Positions 48,469-61,651 of a stretch of DNA of 64,000 nucleotides are shown here, piece after piece; the stretch's first letter is position 1; every line of letters begins with the position of its first letter. The stretch covers positions 372,001 through 436,000 of the forward strand of contig VZSE01006140.1 of assembly GCA_013398275.1 (NCBI GenBank), read 5' to 3'. The notes below the pieces were generated by a model. That model was not told the DNA's origin. It made no database searches and saw nothing but the letters and a program-made list of their open reading frames with translations. Source of the stretch: Promerops cafer. Its lineage: Eukaryota > Chordata > Aves > Passeriformes > Nectariniidae. The translations under genes and the position numbers were made by a program.

Positions 48469-51400
48469 GTAGGAGGGCACGGAGGTTTTGTGCTGAAGAG
48501 AGATTTTTACTTGTTGTTGTGTCATTGTGGGGGTTTTGCCAAGTTCTCTGTTCAGAGGGAAGGATTCAGATTAATAAAGAAAGATACTGGTTGCTCTGAA
48601 GCATTCTCTTGCTAGCAGTTAAATATTGGTTCAATTATTGGATGCTGGGTTTGATTAGTTGATTATTTCTTATGTTTCTTGCTTGACCTTTAATCCTGTG
48701 GGAAATGAAAAGCAATGTCTTTTAATTTCTCACTTCAGATATGTTTTTAAAGTTTGTGATATCTAATAGTTGCTTTTAATAGGAGTTCTATAGATTGGGA
48801 TGAAACAGAAAGTACTGTATTCAACACCACCTATTCTTTGCTTACTTTCCTCAAGTTTTGGAGTACCGAGGAAAAGTTCAAGTAAAATATGCACAGCAGG
48901 GAGTTGGCAGTAAGGCTTTCTACCAGAAACAACCCCTCCAAACCTCAGGACACTGAAATGAGATCTGCAAGATCAAACAATGAGTCAATGCTTCAAAAAC
49001 AGGGATGATAAGGAAAGGCTTGCTTCACTTTGTAGTAGCAGCTCTCAGAATATGCAGGAATACAAAGATCCATGGTAACACAGCCTGGTAATACAGCCAC
49101 AGATCAGGCTCTGCTGCATGACAGTCAAGGAGTACAAAACAATTCTTCAATTGTATTTAAGCAGTAAAAATAAGCCATGAACCTTGAGGGAAAGGTTCTG
49201 TTTGATTGGGAGGAGGAACAAGAGAAAAAATATAAATATTGAGCATGCCTAAAACAAAAATCTGCACCCTGTATATGAAAAAAAGTATTAAACAAGAAAG
49301 GGGACAAGAGGGAAAACTGCCTGAAAAGAACAGAGGTGTAATCTGTTGTATGAAAGTATTTGATCCTCTGAGGTGCTGAGCAGCTTTGACATGCACTGAG
49401 ATCAGTAGAAATTAGGAATGCTCAATTCCTCCCCTAAAGAGATGCTCCCAGTATTTCAGTGTTGCATCCCAGGAAGGTTCCTTCCCTTTCCCTCCCTCTC
49501 TCCACATGTCCCTGTAAATAAAAGTCTTCAAAGCAGGGACTGAATCAATCTCTGGTGGAAAAGCAATTACTTAAAACAGACATTAGAGAACTGAAAGCAA
49601 CTGCATAGAAAAGTTGTCTGTATTAAAATAATGCATCTAATTTGTATGGGAAGAGTCCTCCTCACTGCTGCTGAACACAACTTTAGTTCATGAAGAGTCC
49701 ACAGAATTCAACAGAACAATCAGAACAGGCTGTTGCTCTGTGTGAATAAGAATTCAGGGGGATAAAAAAGTTTGTATTTTTAAAATCGTATTTGTTCTTC
49801 ACTGAATATTATCCAAGAAAAAACAAAAGAGGGCCTGTTTTGAAAAAACTTGCAGCTTACTTTTGAGGAGTCCTTACAAGGGCAACAAAATTGCTCACTA
49901 ATTGTGGGGTGTACAGATGGCAGAACCCTTGCTCAAAAAAAACCCCACTGCTCCTCATCCCTTCCTCACCTGCTCTGTGCCCCTGTGGATTCCAGTCACA
50001 GCAAGGGAGCAAAGGCTGATTTGTTCTGTGCTGCCCCTTTGATAGTGGGACACTGGGATAGACTGAAACAGCACATGAACATATAGAGACATATATATAG
50101 ACATCAAATATCACATTCTAACCACTGCTCAAGAAGAACTTAGAGATTTCTAACTTTCCAAATTTCAAGCCTGCCAAGGTCAGAGCATTCACAGGAAAGC
50201 TGGGAGTGTCTCCTTTCTGGAGTGGTCTAACAAGATATAGAGCATATCTGTGCCCAGACCTGGAGAGATCAGCATGCCATAGGAACAGACCCCCCCAAAT
50301 GCCCGTGGGCCAGTGGAAGGCTACATTTAACAGCTACTGAGTGCTGCTTTAGGGAAAAAAAACAGAGAAGGAACTCTCCTGCTGCTTCTTTCCCTCTTAT
50401 ATATATTAGTTTTTCTGCTAGGCCAGGCAGGCTCAGTGTCAGCAGATCTGCTTCACTAGAGCTGGCTCCTTTCTCTTCCTTCACTCCTTATCCTCTGTCT
50501 TTTTCTGTTTAAAAGCAAGGGCACTGTTGTCCTTCATGGTTTCCAAAAATAGAAAATAACTTTAAAATATTTTCCCTTGCAGCAGTGTCAGCTCTAGGAA
50601 AGCACCTGAGTGAGTTTGGTTCTGGGCATGCAGGTGTTGCAGTGATTTCAGGAGTGTGACCATGCTCACTGCAAATGTTGTTTACTGGATCATGATCAAA
50701 CCCCTCATAATTTTCTTAGATGGAATCCAATCCTTAAAGCTGTCTCTGCTCACTGAGCATTATCCTTCTGTCTCTTTACAAAACCTTTGTGAATTTCAGT
50801 AAAGGTCTGGTGTTGCAAGAATGAAGGAATCACACTTCTTATTTATTAGCTTTCCTTATTCCCTGTGAATAGATACAGTCCACTGTTCTTAATGATGAAA
50901 AAATGAGGCTAGACCTGAGGTGATCACAACAGAAATCATTTAGACAAATTAATTTTGTTATTTTTTCATTACATTCTGCAAAGCACTAATTATCAATACT
51001 AACACTACCAATAATATTTCATTGTGAAAACAATAATTATTAAAGCAAGTAATTTTTGCAAGATATTCTCAGAAGAGTGCAAGAAATGTCCCTGTAATCT
51101 TATCCCTTTAAGACTGGGAGAGATTCTTGCCAAAGGTTCTCTTACTTTGAGTAGTCTGACTTGGAGCAGCTACAGAAACAAGGCCCCGAATCCCTGGCAC
51201 TGCCATCTCCAGAGATTCCATGTTTATCTTCTCTTACTGGTGCTTTGCAGCCTCATGCTCTGACAGATGACAAACAAAACACTTTATTGCAATTTCTACC
51301 ACTGCCTCATGCCCTCGAGGTCTTTTGATACTGTTATCTACACAACTAACCTGAAACAAAGGAAGAAATTATCTCAAGTTTTACTCCGTAACTTTAAAAA

Positions 51401-54400
51401 CAACATCAATGTAGAATCATGTGTTCAACTGGTGTAAAGTGAAATTTGTGAGGTTACCTGAAACCTCTGGAAGATCTCACTATTTAATGTGAGATTATCA
51501 TCCTGATTTAATCCTACTAGAATGCATTTCCTGCAGAAAAGTCCTGCTGAGGCTTTCATGCATCCTTCTTTCTCTGGCTGAAGGATGGCTGAGTGTCTGT
51601 CCCTGCCTTGGCACTGCAGGGACTGGGGTTTGATCCTCAATGCAGAGCACATAGAATCCAGTGCCCTGTCTCTGCACTCCTCAGCAAGTTGAGGATACAG
51701 GAAAAAGCCAATGTGTTTTCACTCAGAACACTTGAAGGAGGAAGCACTGAGTACTCAGGATTTCAGCCACAAACACTGAGAGAAGAGACTCTAACCCTTA
51801 CACTGCTCCTGTCTCCTCAACTTCCCCTTGGAGAGGGTGAGCACAGCCAAGGAGCAATTGTAACACAGAACAGAACAAAGCCACAGGTAGAAATGTGAGG
51901 TGGTAATTCCACACACACACGCACACAACACATAATTACAGGCAAATTCTTTGATGGAAAGTAGAATAAAACCACCTTAGAAGAAGCTACAAACCTCATC
52001 CTGTTGATTTCAGGATTTTTATGGAGCTGTGTCATCACTCATGCAGGAGTAGGCTTGACTTTATGACTGAGAAAACAACACACACCTGTGGTAAAAGTGT
52101 GCCCAAAACACTGAGTTTGAGCAGTGAACTCCCAGGAGAATTTGCTCACAAAGCTGAAAGTGCACCTTAAGATCTGCACTTATGTTACCATAAAAGAGGG
52201 TGGGGACAAGTTTTGAAACAGGTGAACTGATTCAGAGGAGAGATTTTTCCTATAGATGACAACTCTCCTATCATTCTTCAATAAAAATTTCCTCTGCAGA
52301 CATAAAAGTTTTCTGCTGCTGATGACAGGAGAACTGAGAGCATCATGACTAAAAGAACTGTACATGTATCACACTTAGTCTTTGAAGGAAGGAGTTACAT
52401 TCCCTCAAATCTAAGGAAGAGGAACAAGCCTTTAGAGGTCATTCCTGTAAACTGCTGAATGCTAAAGAACATACAACACTTGGGAAAAATCTCAGTTAAT
52501 CACTTTTCCTTTTAGTCTATACAGTCATTGGCAATGGGATTTCCCCTGGTTTGCCACATTTTCTGCAGGTTGAGTGCTTCTGCCTGTCCAGTCATTGCTT
52601 AAAGGGAATAAAAATTACTCTGCTTCAGATTCAATTCCTTCTCTATGATGAAGATGAATAGAAAAGTTTACACTAGCAAAGGGAAGAACAGAATTTGGCC
52701 AATGAGCTTTATTCCAGAATAGCAGAAATATTCAAAATTGAAAACAGAAGTGAAAATTCTGTTGAAAGGTTTCAATTCTATGATTCTGTTTTTTTCAGCA
52801 TGAGCAATCTGAGCATGTATAAAAGAACAGATGAGCAAGATGAGGCAGAAAATACAAACACAGATTTTCACTCAGTTTCACAAACCTTCAGCACCTAACT
52901 TTGCAGTAATGCACAGGACCAGGACACCTACTTATCACACCAAGGTTTCTGTCAGGAATATTATACAGGATTGGATCTCTGTCACATTTTCTAATACAGT
53001 GGCTGGTGGGGTTTTTTTAATTTAGCTTTACAGAACATCATGTGAAGCACAATGTTTGTCTTCAAAACTTATTTAAAACTACTTTAGCTTCACAACTTCA
53101 ATTAAGTCAGTGAAATTACAGACTTAAGTCTGTAAAAGTAGGGACAATGTGCCCCCTACTTTTCCTATACTTTTAAAGTACATAAGTAGTTAAGAGTCCT
53201 AAACAAAACTCTGAGGCCTGATCTCTGTCAGTCTATATATTTATAAACTAAAAAACAACATCAGTTTTTAATATTAAAGTAACAGAGATGCAGGTGGGAA
53301 CTGAGCATATCCTCAGGCCAGGAGCTGTTTCACATTTCTGGGATGATTTAAGGTAACATCCAGTCACCAAGGACAGACATAACTTCCCCTGAAACACTGC
53401 TAAACCCTGGAATCCAGGTTGCAATGCTTTGTCAGCAATCCCACAGTAATCCCACACTATCCTATCCTAGGACATCTTCAGGCAGCTTCTGATTTTATGA
53501 AAGATGCTGGTTTCAGTGCCTGCAGAATATTCCTGAAAAGTTAAGAGAGGAGGCTCTGAAAGAGGGCCCAGGGCTGGTTCTAATGCTAATTTATTTTGCT
53601 TTGTAAACTAGTTGTGAGGTCCGATGGTGGGGTTTTTTTTTCCTTTCCTGGCCTACATTGTCTGAGGTTTTGAGGCCTATCTGTCATATTGAGGCAACAG
53701 ACCCTTTTAACACTTCACTTTGCTTTGATATGCAGTCTTGTCTCTTCCTTCTCCCTCTTTTCTTCAGGAGTTATATTGCCGGAAAGGGTGATGATTTTCA
53801 CAGCAAATAAAGAGGCCTTCTCCCAGCTTTATTGTCTTCAGAAGAAATACTCTGTGAATTTTATGACCAATGGGAAAGCTGTTCCCTTCCCCCAACTCAA
53901 AAGTTGGCCAGTCACAAAAATTGCCAGAGTGGGTGTGATGGAACAGCATTGTTAAACTATATCCCACAAAAAGATTTCCAACTCTGAAATGTCTGATTTC
54001 TTGCTGGTCCAAAGGCACTTCTCAGCTGTCACTAGTGCAAAAGAGGGTTTTGACAAAACTCCCTCTTCTTCTATAGCTCATTAAACCCAGGAAATCCACT
54101 CCCCCAGCACAAAGGCAGGCAGGCTGCAAAGGTAGCTGCTTCAAAGCCCTTTTGTTTCATTTCTCTTCCACCCGAGCACCAATAACCTCTCCAACCACAA
54201 TTCCATGCTGTAACTGTCCATGCCAGAACATATTCCCTAGAGAACTGACACAGTACTGCTGATTATAATTTCAACCTGTCACTAACAAAAGATGAATTAA
54301 GATGCTACAAAGTAAAATGTTGGCTATTTCACTCACCTAAGTGAGGAAAATACGCAGGATTTCATTAATGAATTGGATTAATACAAGGACTTTTATCACT

Positions 54401-57400
54401 GCATCATTGAATTCTGCCATTATGTCCTGAGAAGTGAAGAACAACCTCCCACTGTCTATGGGGTGAATCCATTAGTCCCACCTCAGATTTTACTCAGGTA
54501 ATATTTCTTCTGGAAATAAAATGCAATTACAACTAAAACCAGTAGGTCTGCAGAACACAGTGGGTCTGCTCTAACAGATGGAATTTAGAAGTGAAAGTCC
54601 CAAACTGTTTGGGAATGGGTTCTGTTGCTGCTGTTTGTTAACTCTGGCAAATAAATGTGTGCTTTGCCTTTGAAAGGAAATGCCATGTGCAGACTAATTC
54701 CAGCCCAGCATCCCACAACGACAGTAGGAAGACTCTCACTGACATCAAGGAGAGTAAAGGCCTAACAAACTAAAACGTGGCTCTGCCAGAGCTAAATGTA
54801 TCTCTTGGAAGACTCTGGCAGATCTCAGCTCCCACTGTCTCTTGTCTCTCACAGACAGTATTACTCTACCCAGAAAAAAAATCGAATTATTAAAGAAAAG
54901 ATTTATGTGACACATCAGGGAATTTTTCTCAGAGCATTCCTCAGAATTTCCCTACTTTTGCTTTTTTACTTTTTAAATTGTTTTCTTAACTTTAAGAAAG
55001 AAATTAGATGTCAAAGCTCCAACTCTTCCTTCAAAAAGAATCCAGATATTATCAATTCCACTAAAAAACCCTGAGAGTTACTCATACAGAAATAAAGGAT
55101 CTTATGGCAGAAAATTCTGTTTTCCATGTACATTTAATTTCTTCTTCAGCTTAAAAAAAAAAAAAAAAAACAAAACCAAAACACAACCTTCTCCTATTCA
55201 GGTAATAAGGGTTTAAGCTCTTAAAACCAGAAACAGGAAGGTTTTTCTTGAAGTTTACCACCTTGTTTTGGCAATAGAGGAACATTTGATATTTGTCTGT
55301 GCCTTCTGGATGAGAACAGAGGTCAAGATAAGATCACCTTGTTGCTCTTTTGTGTACTCCATCTTAACAACACAAAGGACACTAAGGAAACATGTTAAAC
55401 ATTTTGTCCTGTAGAATGACCCCAAATTCTCATTTGAAGAGGAAAAAAACCCTTAACCAAACCACCAGTTAGAGAGATCAAAAGTTTAAAAATATCAAAT
55501 GAGGCATTAAAGCACCACAGGTGACCATATGTTAAACAAACAATTTACACTTCTAGTGAAGGAAAACAAATGTCCTGGTATTTATGTGGACTGAACAGAA
55601 TCACTGCTGTTCCTCAGAGACTCTACAATTCTTGCCTTAATGTTGTAAAATTAGCAGCACTTTTCACTTGATTATCAGTGTAAACTGGGCTAATTCTGCT
55701 TCCACTGCGGTTTCACAGCGGTGCAAATGCCAGTGAATGAGAACGTCCTGCACATCTTCCCCAGCCAGGCAGCACCTTCACAGACAGGTAACAGGTTTGA
55801 GACAAAGGAGTTTGGCTGCCTGGATTGAGCAGAGCCCACCTAAGGAGCAATCCCACACCTATTTTCCCTATTGAAATATTCCAAGTAATCAGGTTGATGG
55901 CCTTAAGAAGAGCTGGATGATGCCCAGAGCATTGTAAAGGCACTATTGATGCTCCCCCAGAGTTGGAAAATGGAAGCTGAAGGACCAAATTCTGATGAAG
56001 ACTTGGTTCCACAAGCCTGGGGAGAGTCCTAGAGAACCCCTGTGTTGTAGGATGAACCAGAATCATCCCCATCCAGGCTATAAAAGGATTTATTTACAGC
56101 ACTGCACTGCTTAGACTTCCAGTGCTCACCAACTCTGGCTCTGGGATCTATACAAATAGTACAAAGAGGAGCAGAGCCTGAAGAAACTTCTAATGCAAGC
56201 AATACATTGGTGAGCCAAAAATTCTCAGAAATAGCAAAGTCCTGACTGCCAAATACTGGAAGAGGCAAAAGTGACCCTATATGGTGGGCATGGCAAGTGG
56301 AAGGTAACACTAACTTTAAATATGTTCCATAAAAACCAAAGAGACACCACATCTCCCTCCACAGATGGGGGGAAACATTAACCCAAGATTCTGCTGTAGT
56401 CCTGTACCCTGAATTCTGATCTTTGTGTGCTATGAAGCTTCAAATGCAAGGGGAGAGGGAAGGAGGGGCGGGGTAGGAATCAGGCCTTTGGCAGCACTGA
56501 GACATGACCCCTCCAGCTCCTCTCTCCAGCCAGGGAAAGCTGGTGGCTCTGGGGGGGCTCTGTGCCATCAGGATCTACTCAGACACTAAAATTTTACCAA
56601 CTCCATGCCTGAGAATCTATTTCACTCCATTCAAAATTAACTGCTCTTATTAGGGTGTAATTATTAGGAGTTTGTGGCACCTGTTTTTTGAGGGGTTAGG
56701 CATCCCTCTAACCTTGTTAGAAAAAGCTCTGTAAGCAAACAGGAGCTGCTGAGCAAAGCCACACGACACCTGCAGCAATAGCAGATGGGTACAGGTACAA
56801 ACACCTCGAGTTCTGTGCATCACCTGAGAGAACCTGAACTGAGGGGGCTCTTCTCCTGCAGTGACCACTGAGGACACAGTTTCACAACCTCCAGCACCAC
56901 AATGGAATACAGAGCAAAAAAATACTGAAAATATATTCCCTGTCCCAGAGAATTCACTGGCTAAATATGCACATCTGAAGAAATGTCCATATAAATCCAG
57001 GTAAACAAGGAAGCATCAAAAAATGGCAAGACTGTGGTCAGCAAATATGATAACACTGGTCTTAACACAACAATGATCCAATCTGTTAAAAATGTTGGAA
57101 GACCTCAAGCTTTGGCTTTAAGCAGGTGCTGATCTCCAATATATTGATTGCCTAATATGAGCATAAACCACAGAGGAAGGGAACCAGCAGCAGCCTTTCC
57201 AACTCTCAGCTTTCTTTCAGAGTAGCCACACATTCTGTCCTGAGAAATGACCCCGTATGGAATCCATAAAATTTCAGCTCCTTGCATCTGTGTTCCCTGG
57301 CTCCTGTCATCTGCCATTGCCTTTTAATGCCCTGGATGCTGCTGAGCCGTGTCTGCTCCACTCAGCTGCACCCACAGCTGAAGGGAGGCAGCAATGCTGC

Positions 57401-60400
57401 TCCCAAAACAGCAGATGCTGCAGTTCCCTGCCCACTGTGAAGTATTATTGCTTGCCTTTTCTCTTTTTTATGAACTGTCATCTGAAAATCTATGTTACTG
57501 TTCCCTGCGCCGTTATCAGGTCGTGGGCAGATTGTGCCAGACTTGACGGGAAAACACAACCTCCAAATTGCAGTAACAATCACAACGTTGTAGGAATTTT
57601 TCTAGCAACAAGAAGTGAGGAACTTAGGAAGCTCTCAGTATTTTCTGTGCAGTAAAATGTCCTTCACAATTTTCTCTGAGGCAGGTAAGAGTGTCAGCTC
57701 TAGAGACAGAGACAAGAGCAATGCAACACCAGGCAGGAAGCTTGCAGCAGAGCTGAGAACAGAACCCAGGTTTCCTGGCTCCTTGTTCTCACCAGGAATG
57801 CCTTCCCTTTCCCAAATGATAACACAGGGGTGATAAAGAACACGAGAAGCAGTTTATTATCTATTTACTAAGGAGCAAACCTAGTATCTGATGGTATGAA
57901 CCTCGTGTGTTGTAAATCAAGACCAAGTCAAGGGAGTTACTCTGGGTAAGTGCATAGAGAATCAGGCCTAAAATCCCCCCAGATATTTTGAAATGTAAAG
58001 CCAGATATTTTTTGATACTAAAGTGAAAAAATTCTAGCTTGAAGCAATGTGTTCTTCTTTCAAAACAGGTAAAACAAGAACGAGAGAGAAGTACCGAGTG
58101 GTTTACACAGATCATCAGAGATTAGAATTAGAGAAGGAGTTTCATTACAACAGATACATTACAATCAGGAGGAAATCTGAACTTGCTGCAAACCTAAGAC
58201 TTTCCGAGAGACAGGTAGAGTATGGATCACCCATCCAGGCTTTCCTTTGAATATATGATTGCTGCTGAGGAGATAACTGAATGGTAAAGAATACAGAAAT
58301 GTTAATTTCTCAAGTAACCAAACACTGGGTTTCCTTTGCACTAGAACCCAAACTAGAGCTGTGCAATAACCCAAGAAATGCAAATACCATATTTTTCCCA
58401 GTCTGAGAAACACGAGTTAAACCACATCACTAAAATCCTGCCTGGATTTCTCTCTGGGCTGTGGTAGCAGGGAGAATTTCATGCTGAACTTTCTAAAGCA
58501 GAAGTCCAGGTTCTGCTGAAGTCAGTGGGAATTCCATTAAGCAAATCCAACAAGGTTGGTCTTAGTGGGGATGGAAGTGATGAGCTCGAGTATGTTCAGG
58601 ACCCTTGAAGGGTTTTGTTTTCCTTGGCTGCCTTGTACCTTTTGTTAAAGGTTTCTTACACATGTGCTACTCCTTTCTCCTGCCCCATTTCCTCCCCTCC
58701 AAATTCCACTTGTGTTCCCAGAAGAGAAATCAAAATGCAATCCCGTGATTAGGTCTGATTCACTATTGTTTTATGGGCTCTGCTGAGCAGGAATTGTCCA
58801 GAACCCACCCACTGTAGCACTGTCCATCCAACTGGAACCTGGCTCACACAGCACATGCTGAGCTTACAGAAATGGAGAAGCAAACACCCATTTTGCAAAT
58901 ATTCCTCAATCTGCTGCTGAATTCCAGGATTTAATTGTTGAAAATTAAAATTGTTTCAGCCAGGTATAAAAAAAACCACTATGTGTCTTTTTGCTGGCTG
59001 TTAAAACATTCATAATTTGACTTAATTATGCTGAATTTGAGTATTATGGCCCTGCTTCTGCAAACAACCAGGGATATTTACTTGAAACTTCCTAGCTCAG
59101 TAGTAATTCCTGATGAATGTTTCTGTTAGTGTATTTGAAGAGGAGAAACAAAAATATGTGATCTATTTCTTTGTATATATTGGGGAAACTTGGCAACAGC
59201 TTTTGCAATATTTATTCTTCTTCATCATCAATATATCAAGAACAAAATGAATTCCAGTTCATACAACCTACATCTCTGAAGTGTTTTTTAAAAATGGAAG
59301 ATTAAGTAAGAAATACCTGATAGCCTCCCACCACCACCCTTCTGTACAAATTAAAAAACTCCATCATATAAGCACAACTGAACATACACTCTTCTATTCC
59401 AAGTTTCTCTGCACACTACCTAAAACCTCAATTGATTCTCTGGAAAAACTTTTTTTCTGCCTCTGCCAAAATCCAAAATTCCCTGGAAGGAATATCTCAA
59501 AAGGACAAAGAAAAATTGTTTAAACAAGGAAGGAAAGATGCAATATTTAATTAAGAAAAAAAAGGCAAAGTGAAGCACTGTTAACACAGGAAGGTTACAG
59601 AAATAAAGGAGATGATGAGAAAGAAGAGAGAAAATCAGACTTCAGGGGAAGAGAGATTTGCATGGAAAAAAGAATTGAAAGGAAAGGGCAACAGGTGAAG
59701 AACAAGTCAGAGAGATGCAACTGGCCCTGTCAGCTTTTAGTCTGACATTACAGACCTGTTCTTACTTGGAATGATTTGATAACTGGCACATGACCCTGCA
59801 GAGCCTACTAATTTCCCTCTGCAGATCTGCTTGCCTAGCTTAACAACAAACCAGAATAAAAACCTCAATTCACAGGCAGGTAAGAACACTGAAGCCAGAG
59901 GGTAATTCTGAAATGTTGGTTTAGCTTTTAGACTGTTTCATCTTTTCATACATTTTGGCAAATGTATGAGAGAAATTATGAGATGGATTATCTCTGCACA
60001 GTCAGAACATAAGAGATCTGAGAGGGCTTGAGACTGATTTAATGGAACATAATTTGGTACTGAAATGATATTCCAGAACTAAGACAACAGAAGGAACTGC
60101 CAAACATCTCAGATGGCAGCCTGGGACTTAAGAGACCTGGTTTAAATTTACATGGGCTTTGCATGTATTTGAATCCTTCAGCTGTGAAACAGAATAATAA
60201 CGCCTCAAGGAGAAGCACCCTGAGACTGTCACAGAGAGTCCTTAAGATGTGTTGTTAGGCTTCACCAGTGATTTTCTTTTAAAATGCAGCCTGGTAGCCA
60301 CAGGTGTTATCACTTCTCACTGTTTTATCTCCTTTCCAATCATTATTCTCTTTCCCTTTCTAGTTTCTAGCAAAAAATAACTGAACAGAGCAGTATTTCT

Positions 60401-61651
60401 CAGCAAAATATCGATTTTTTGCGGGGGGTCATAGAAAAGGGTGACAGAAGTATTTCCTTTGCTGTCTGAACAAGAAAACACAACAAACCTGAATGAGGTA
60501 GCTTGACTTATTACACTGACTAGACGTGATCCAGAGCCACTTCCAAGGATAAACAGCTGGAGTGCACAGCTTTAAATCCAACCCCGGGGATTCACATCCA
60601 AAGCCAGTCCAGTTACCACAGAACAATTCACACCTCAACAAGTTCTGCAGTGTTTTCAGCTGACCATTACTCACCTTCAGCTCACGTTCTCACAGCCCCA
60701 CCCCGATCAAGATCCACTTTCAGCAGGTCCTTCAGTCCTCCCCAAAGGTGGCTGTGTGCCTGTGACAGGGCAGGGACACTGGTGGCACCGGACTGTGCAG
60801 GAAGCAGCAGCAGATTCTGGCTCCGTCTACAAATGAAGTAGAAGGCACAGTCAGGCACTGCTAAGACAACATTTTGAATTAATGTTGTGTATTGCTGGTG
60901 AAATTCTGCTCAGAAGTGAATTTCCACTGACTTCCACACTGGAACTCACTAATTAATGTGCACCATCCAATCAGGAAAGCTTTCATGCCTCAGTTTATAG
61001 GCCAGTAGCAGATCTTGGCTTGCCCTGACTAGGGCATACAGTTTTCAATGTAATAATACTCTTGCATAATTTTGGCAATCACTAGGACACATGAGATTCT
61101 GTTCTGTTAGATTTTGTTTCAAAAAATTAAATAAATCAAAGCTCATTCCACAAAGAAATAATTGAACTAACAACAAAATTCACTTTTTATCAAGCTATTA
61201 ATAAATACTTTATTACTAGATAGGAAAGATTACCTGTATGAAAAACAAGCAAACAGTTCTGTTGTCTCAGTTTGTCATTGCCTTTCTCACTGGTCTCCAT
61301 GCCACTGATTTTCCCTATGATTCTGTGACTAAATACACAAAGGACCACATTCAGTCTGGTAGCAACTGAAAACAATTTTCCTCTGCTCCTCTGCAGGTGA
61401 AAATCTGGTTCCAGAACCGCAGAGCCAAAGAGAGAAAATTAATGAAGAAGAAAATGACTCACTTTGATGGCGGCAGCCTGGGCTCTCTGCAGAGTGACTC
61501 TGGCTCCGTGAGCCCGATGCCAGTTCCTGACGCACAGACTCATTCGGAAGTGCCCAGTTCTTTATTCCCAGCGCCGCCGCCCCCCGCTGCTCTCCCCATG
61601 AGCGGTTTGCAGCACGGAGGGACCCTGCAGCAGGTGGTGGCCTCGCAGTGA
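48036..61651 (+). CDS. CDX4 homeobox transcription factor, complete, three exons (spliced)
   Basis: The coding sequence joins 48036-48468, 58069-58214 and 61397-61651 to give 277 residues (human CDX4 is 284). Introns are GT-AG, 9,600 and 3,182 bases. In order the protein has a caudal activation region beginning MYVSYLLDKD, an REDW block, an alanine run (residues 104-109), a Pbx-interaction motif YEWM (W134), a caudal homeodomain (about 150-209) with W197, F198, N200 and R202 at the invariant helix-3 positions, a basic RKLMKKK stretch and a short tail. It is CDX4 rather than CDX1 or CDX2 because of YMGYHPGP, EWMRKTVQ, SLQSDSGSVSP and the final QQVVASQ, which match the CDX4 pattern. CDX4 is a nuclear DNA-binding protein that activates Hox genes in posterior patterning and early haematopoiesis, downstream of Wnt signalling (family knowledge). 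Confidence 0.95.
51911..51932. repeat. CA microsatellite
   Basis: A short imperfect CA-dinucleotide run interrupted by one G and one AA, within CDX4 intron 1. Confidence 0.8.
53077..53191. repeat. Nested inverted-repeat cluster in CDX4 intron 1
   Basis: A perfect 20-base palindrome with half-site TTACAGACTT lies at 53116-53135. It overlaps a hairpin with a perfect 10-bp stem, AAAAGTAGGG (53134-53143) and CCCTACTTTT (53154-53163), and a 10-base loop. ACTTT-T-AAAGT follows at 53169-53179. An outer 8-base pair, AACTACTT (53077-53084) and AAGTAGTT (53184-53191), brackets the group. It could be the remnant of a small DNA transposon or a structured regulatory site. Confidence 0.6.
55153..55170 (+). 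repeat. A18 homopolymer followed by A/C-rich sequence
   Basis: Eighteen A residues are followed by CAAAACCAAAACACAACC. It resembles a retroposon tail, but no element body is recognisable upstream, so I record it only as simple sequence. Confidence 0.85.
58069..58214 (+). CDS. CDX4 exon 2 (first three quarters of the homeodomain)
   Basis: This exon has 146 bases, from the second base of codon 145 to codon 193 (residues 145-193). It encodes GKTRTREKYRVVYTD and homeodomain helices 1 and 2, ending SERQ at homeodomain position 44. The acceptor is TTTCAAAACAG and the donor is CAG|GTAGAG. The homeodomain carries Y at position 8 (Y157), as in other caudal proteins, and R at position 39 (R188), where human CDX1, CDX2 and CDX4 have glycine. 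Intron position 44/45 is the one shared by caudal-type ParaHox genes. Confidence 0.96.
58215..61396 (+). other. CDX4 intron 2 (3.2 kb)
   Basis: Bounded by GTAGAG and CTCCTCTGCAG. I see no exon, repeat of known family or RNA gene within it. Confidence 0.9.
61397..61651 (+). CDS. CDX4 exon 3 (recognition helix and C-terminal tail)
   Basis: This exon has 255 bases including TGA at 61649-61651 and encodes residues 194-277. It opens with VKIWFQNRRAKERK, the DNA-recognition helix, then LMKKK. The tail holds SLQSDSGSVSPMPVP, a proline/alanine stretch (PAPPPPAALP) and ends LQQVVASQ. The acceptor is CTCCTCTGCAG. The ATG-less start in phase 0 shows it is an internal-to-terminal exon rather than a separate gene. 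Confidence 0.96.
   Translation: MKIWFQNRRAKERKLMKKKMTHFDGGSLGSLQSDSGSVSPMPVPDAQTHSEVPSSLFPAPPPPAALPMSGLQHGGTLQQVVASQ

Larger units (their letters stand above)
48469..58068 (+). other. CDX4 intron 1 (9.6 kb)
   Basis: Bounded by GTAGGA and TTTCAAAACAG. No exon-like frame is seen inside. It holds an inverted-repeat cluster (53077-53191), a CA microsatellite (51911-51932), an 18-base A run (55153-55170) and one Sp1-type GGGGCGGGG (56465-56473). Large first introns of developmental genes often carry enhancers, but none can be named from this sequence alone. Confidence 0.85.

Noticed and set aside
48469..48599. Read-through extension of CDX4 exon 1
   Set aside because: The frame continues into intron 1 past a good donor. 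The homeodomain follows only if the intron is removed.
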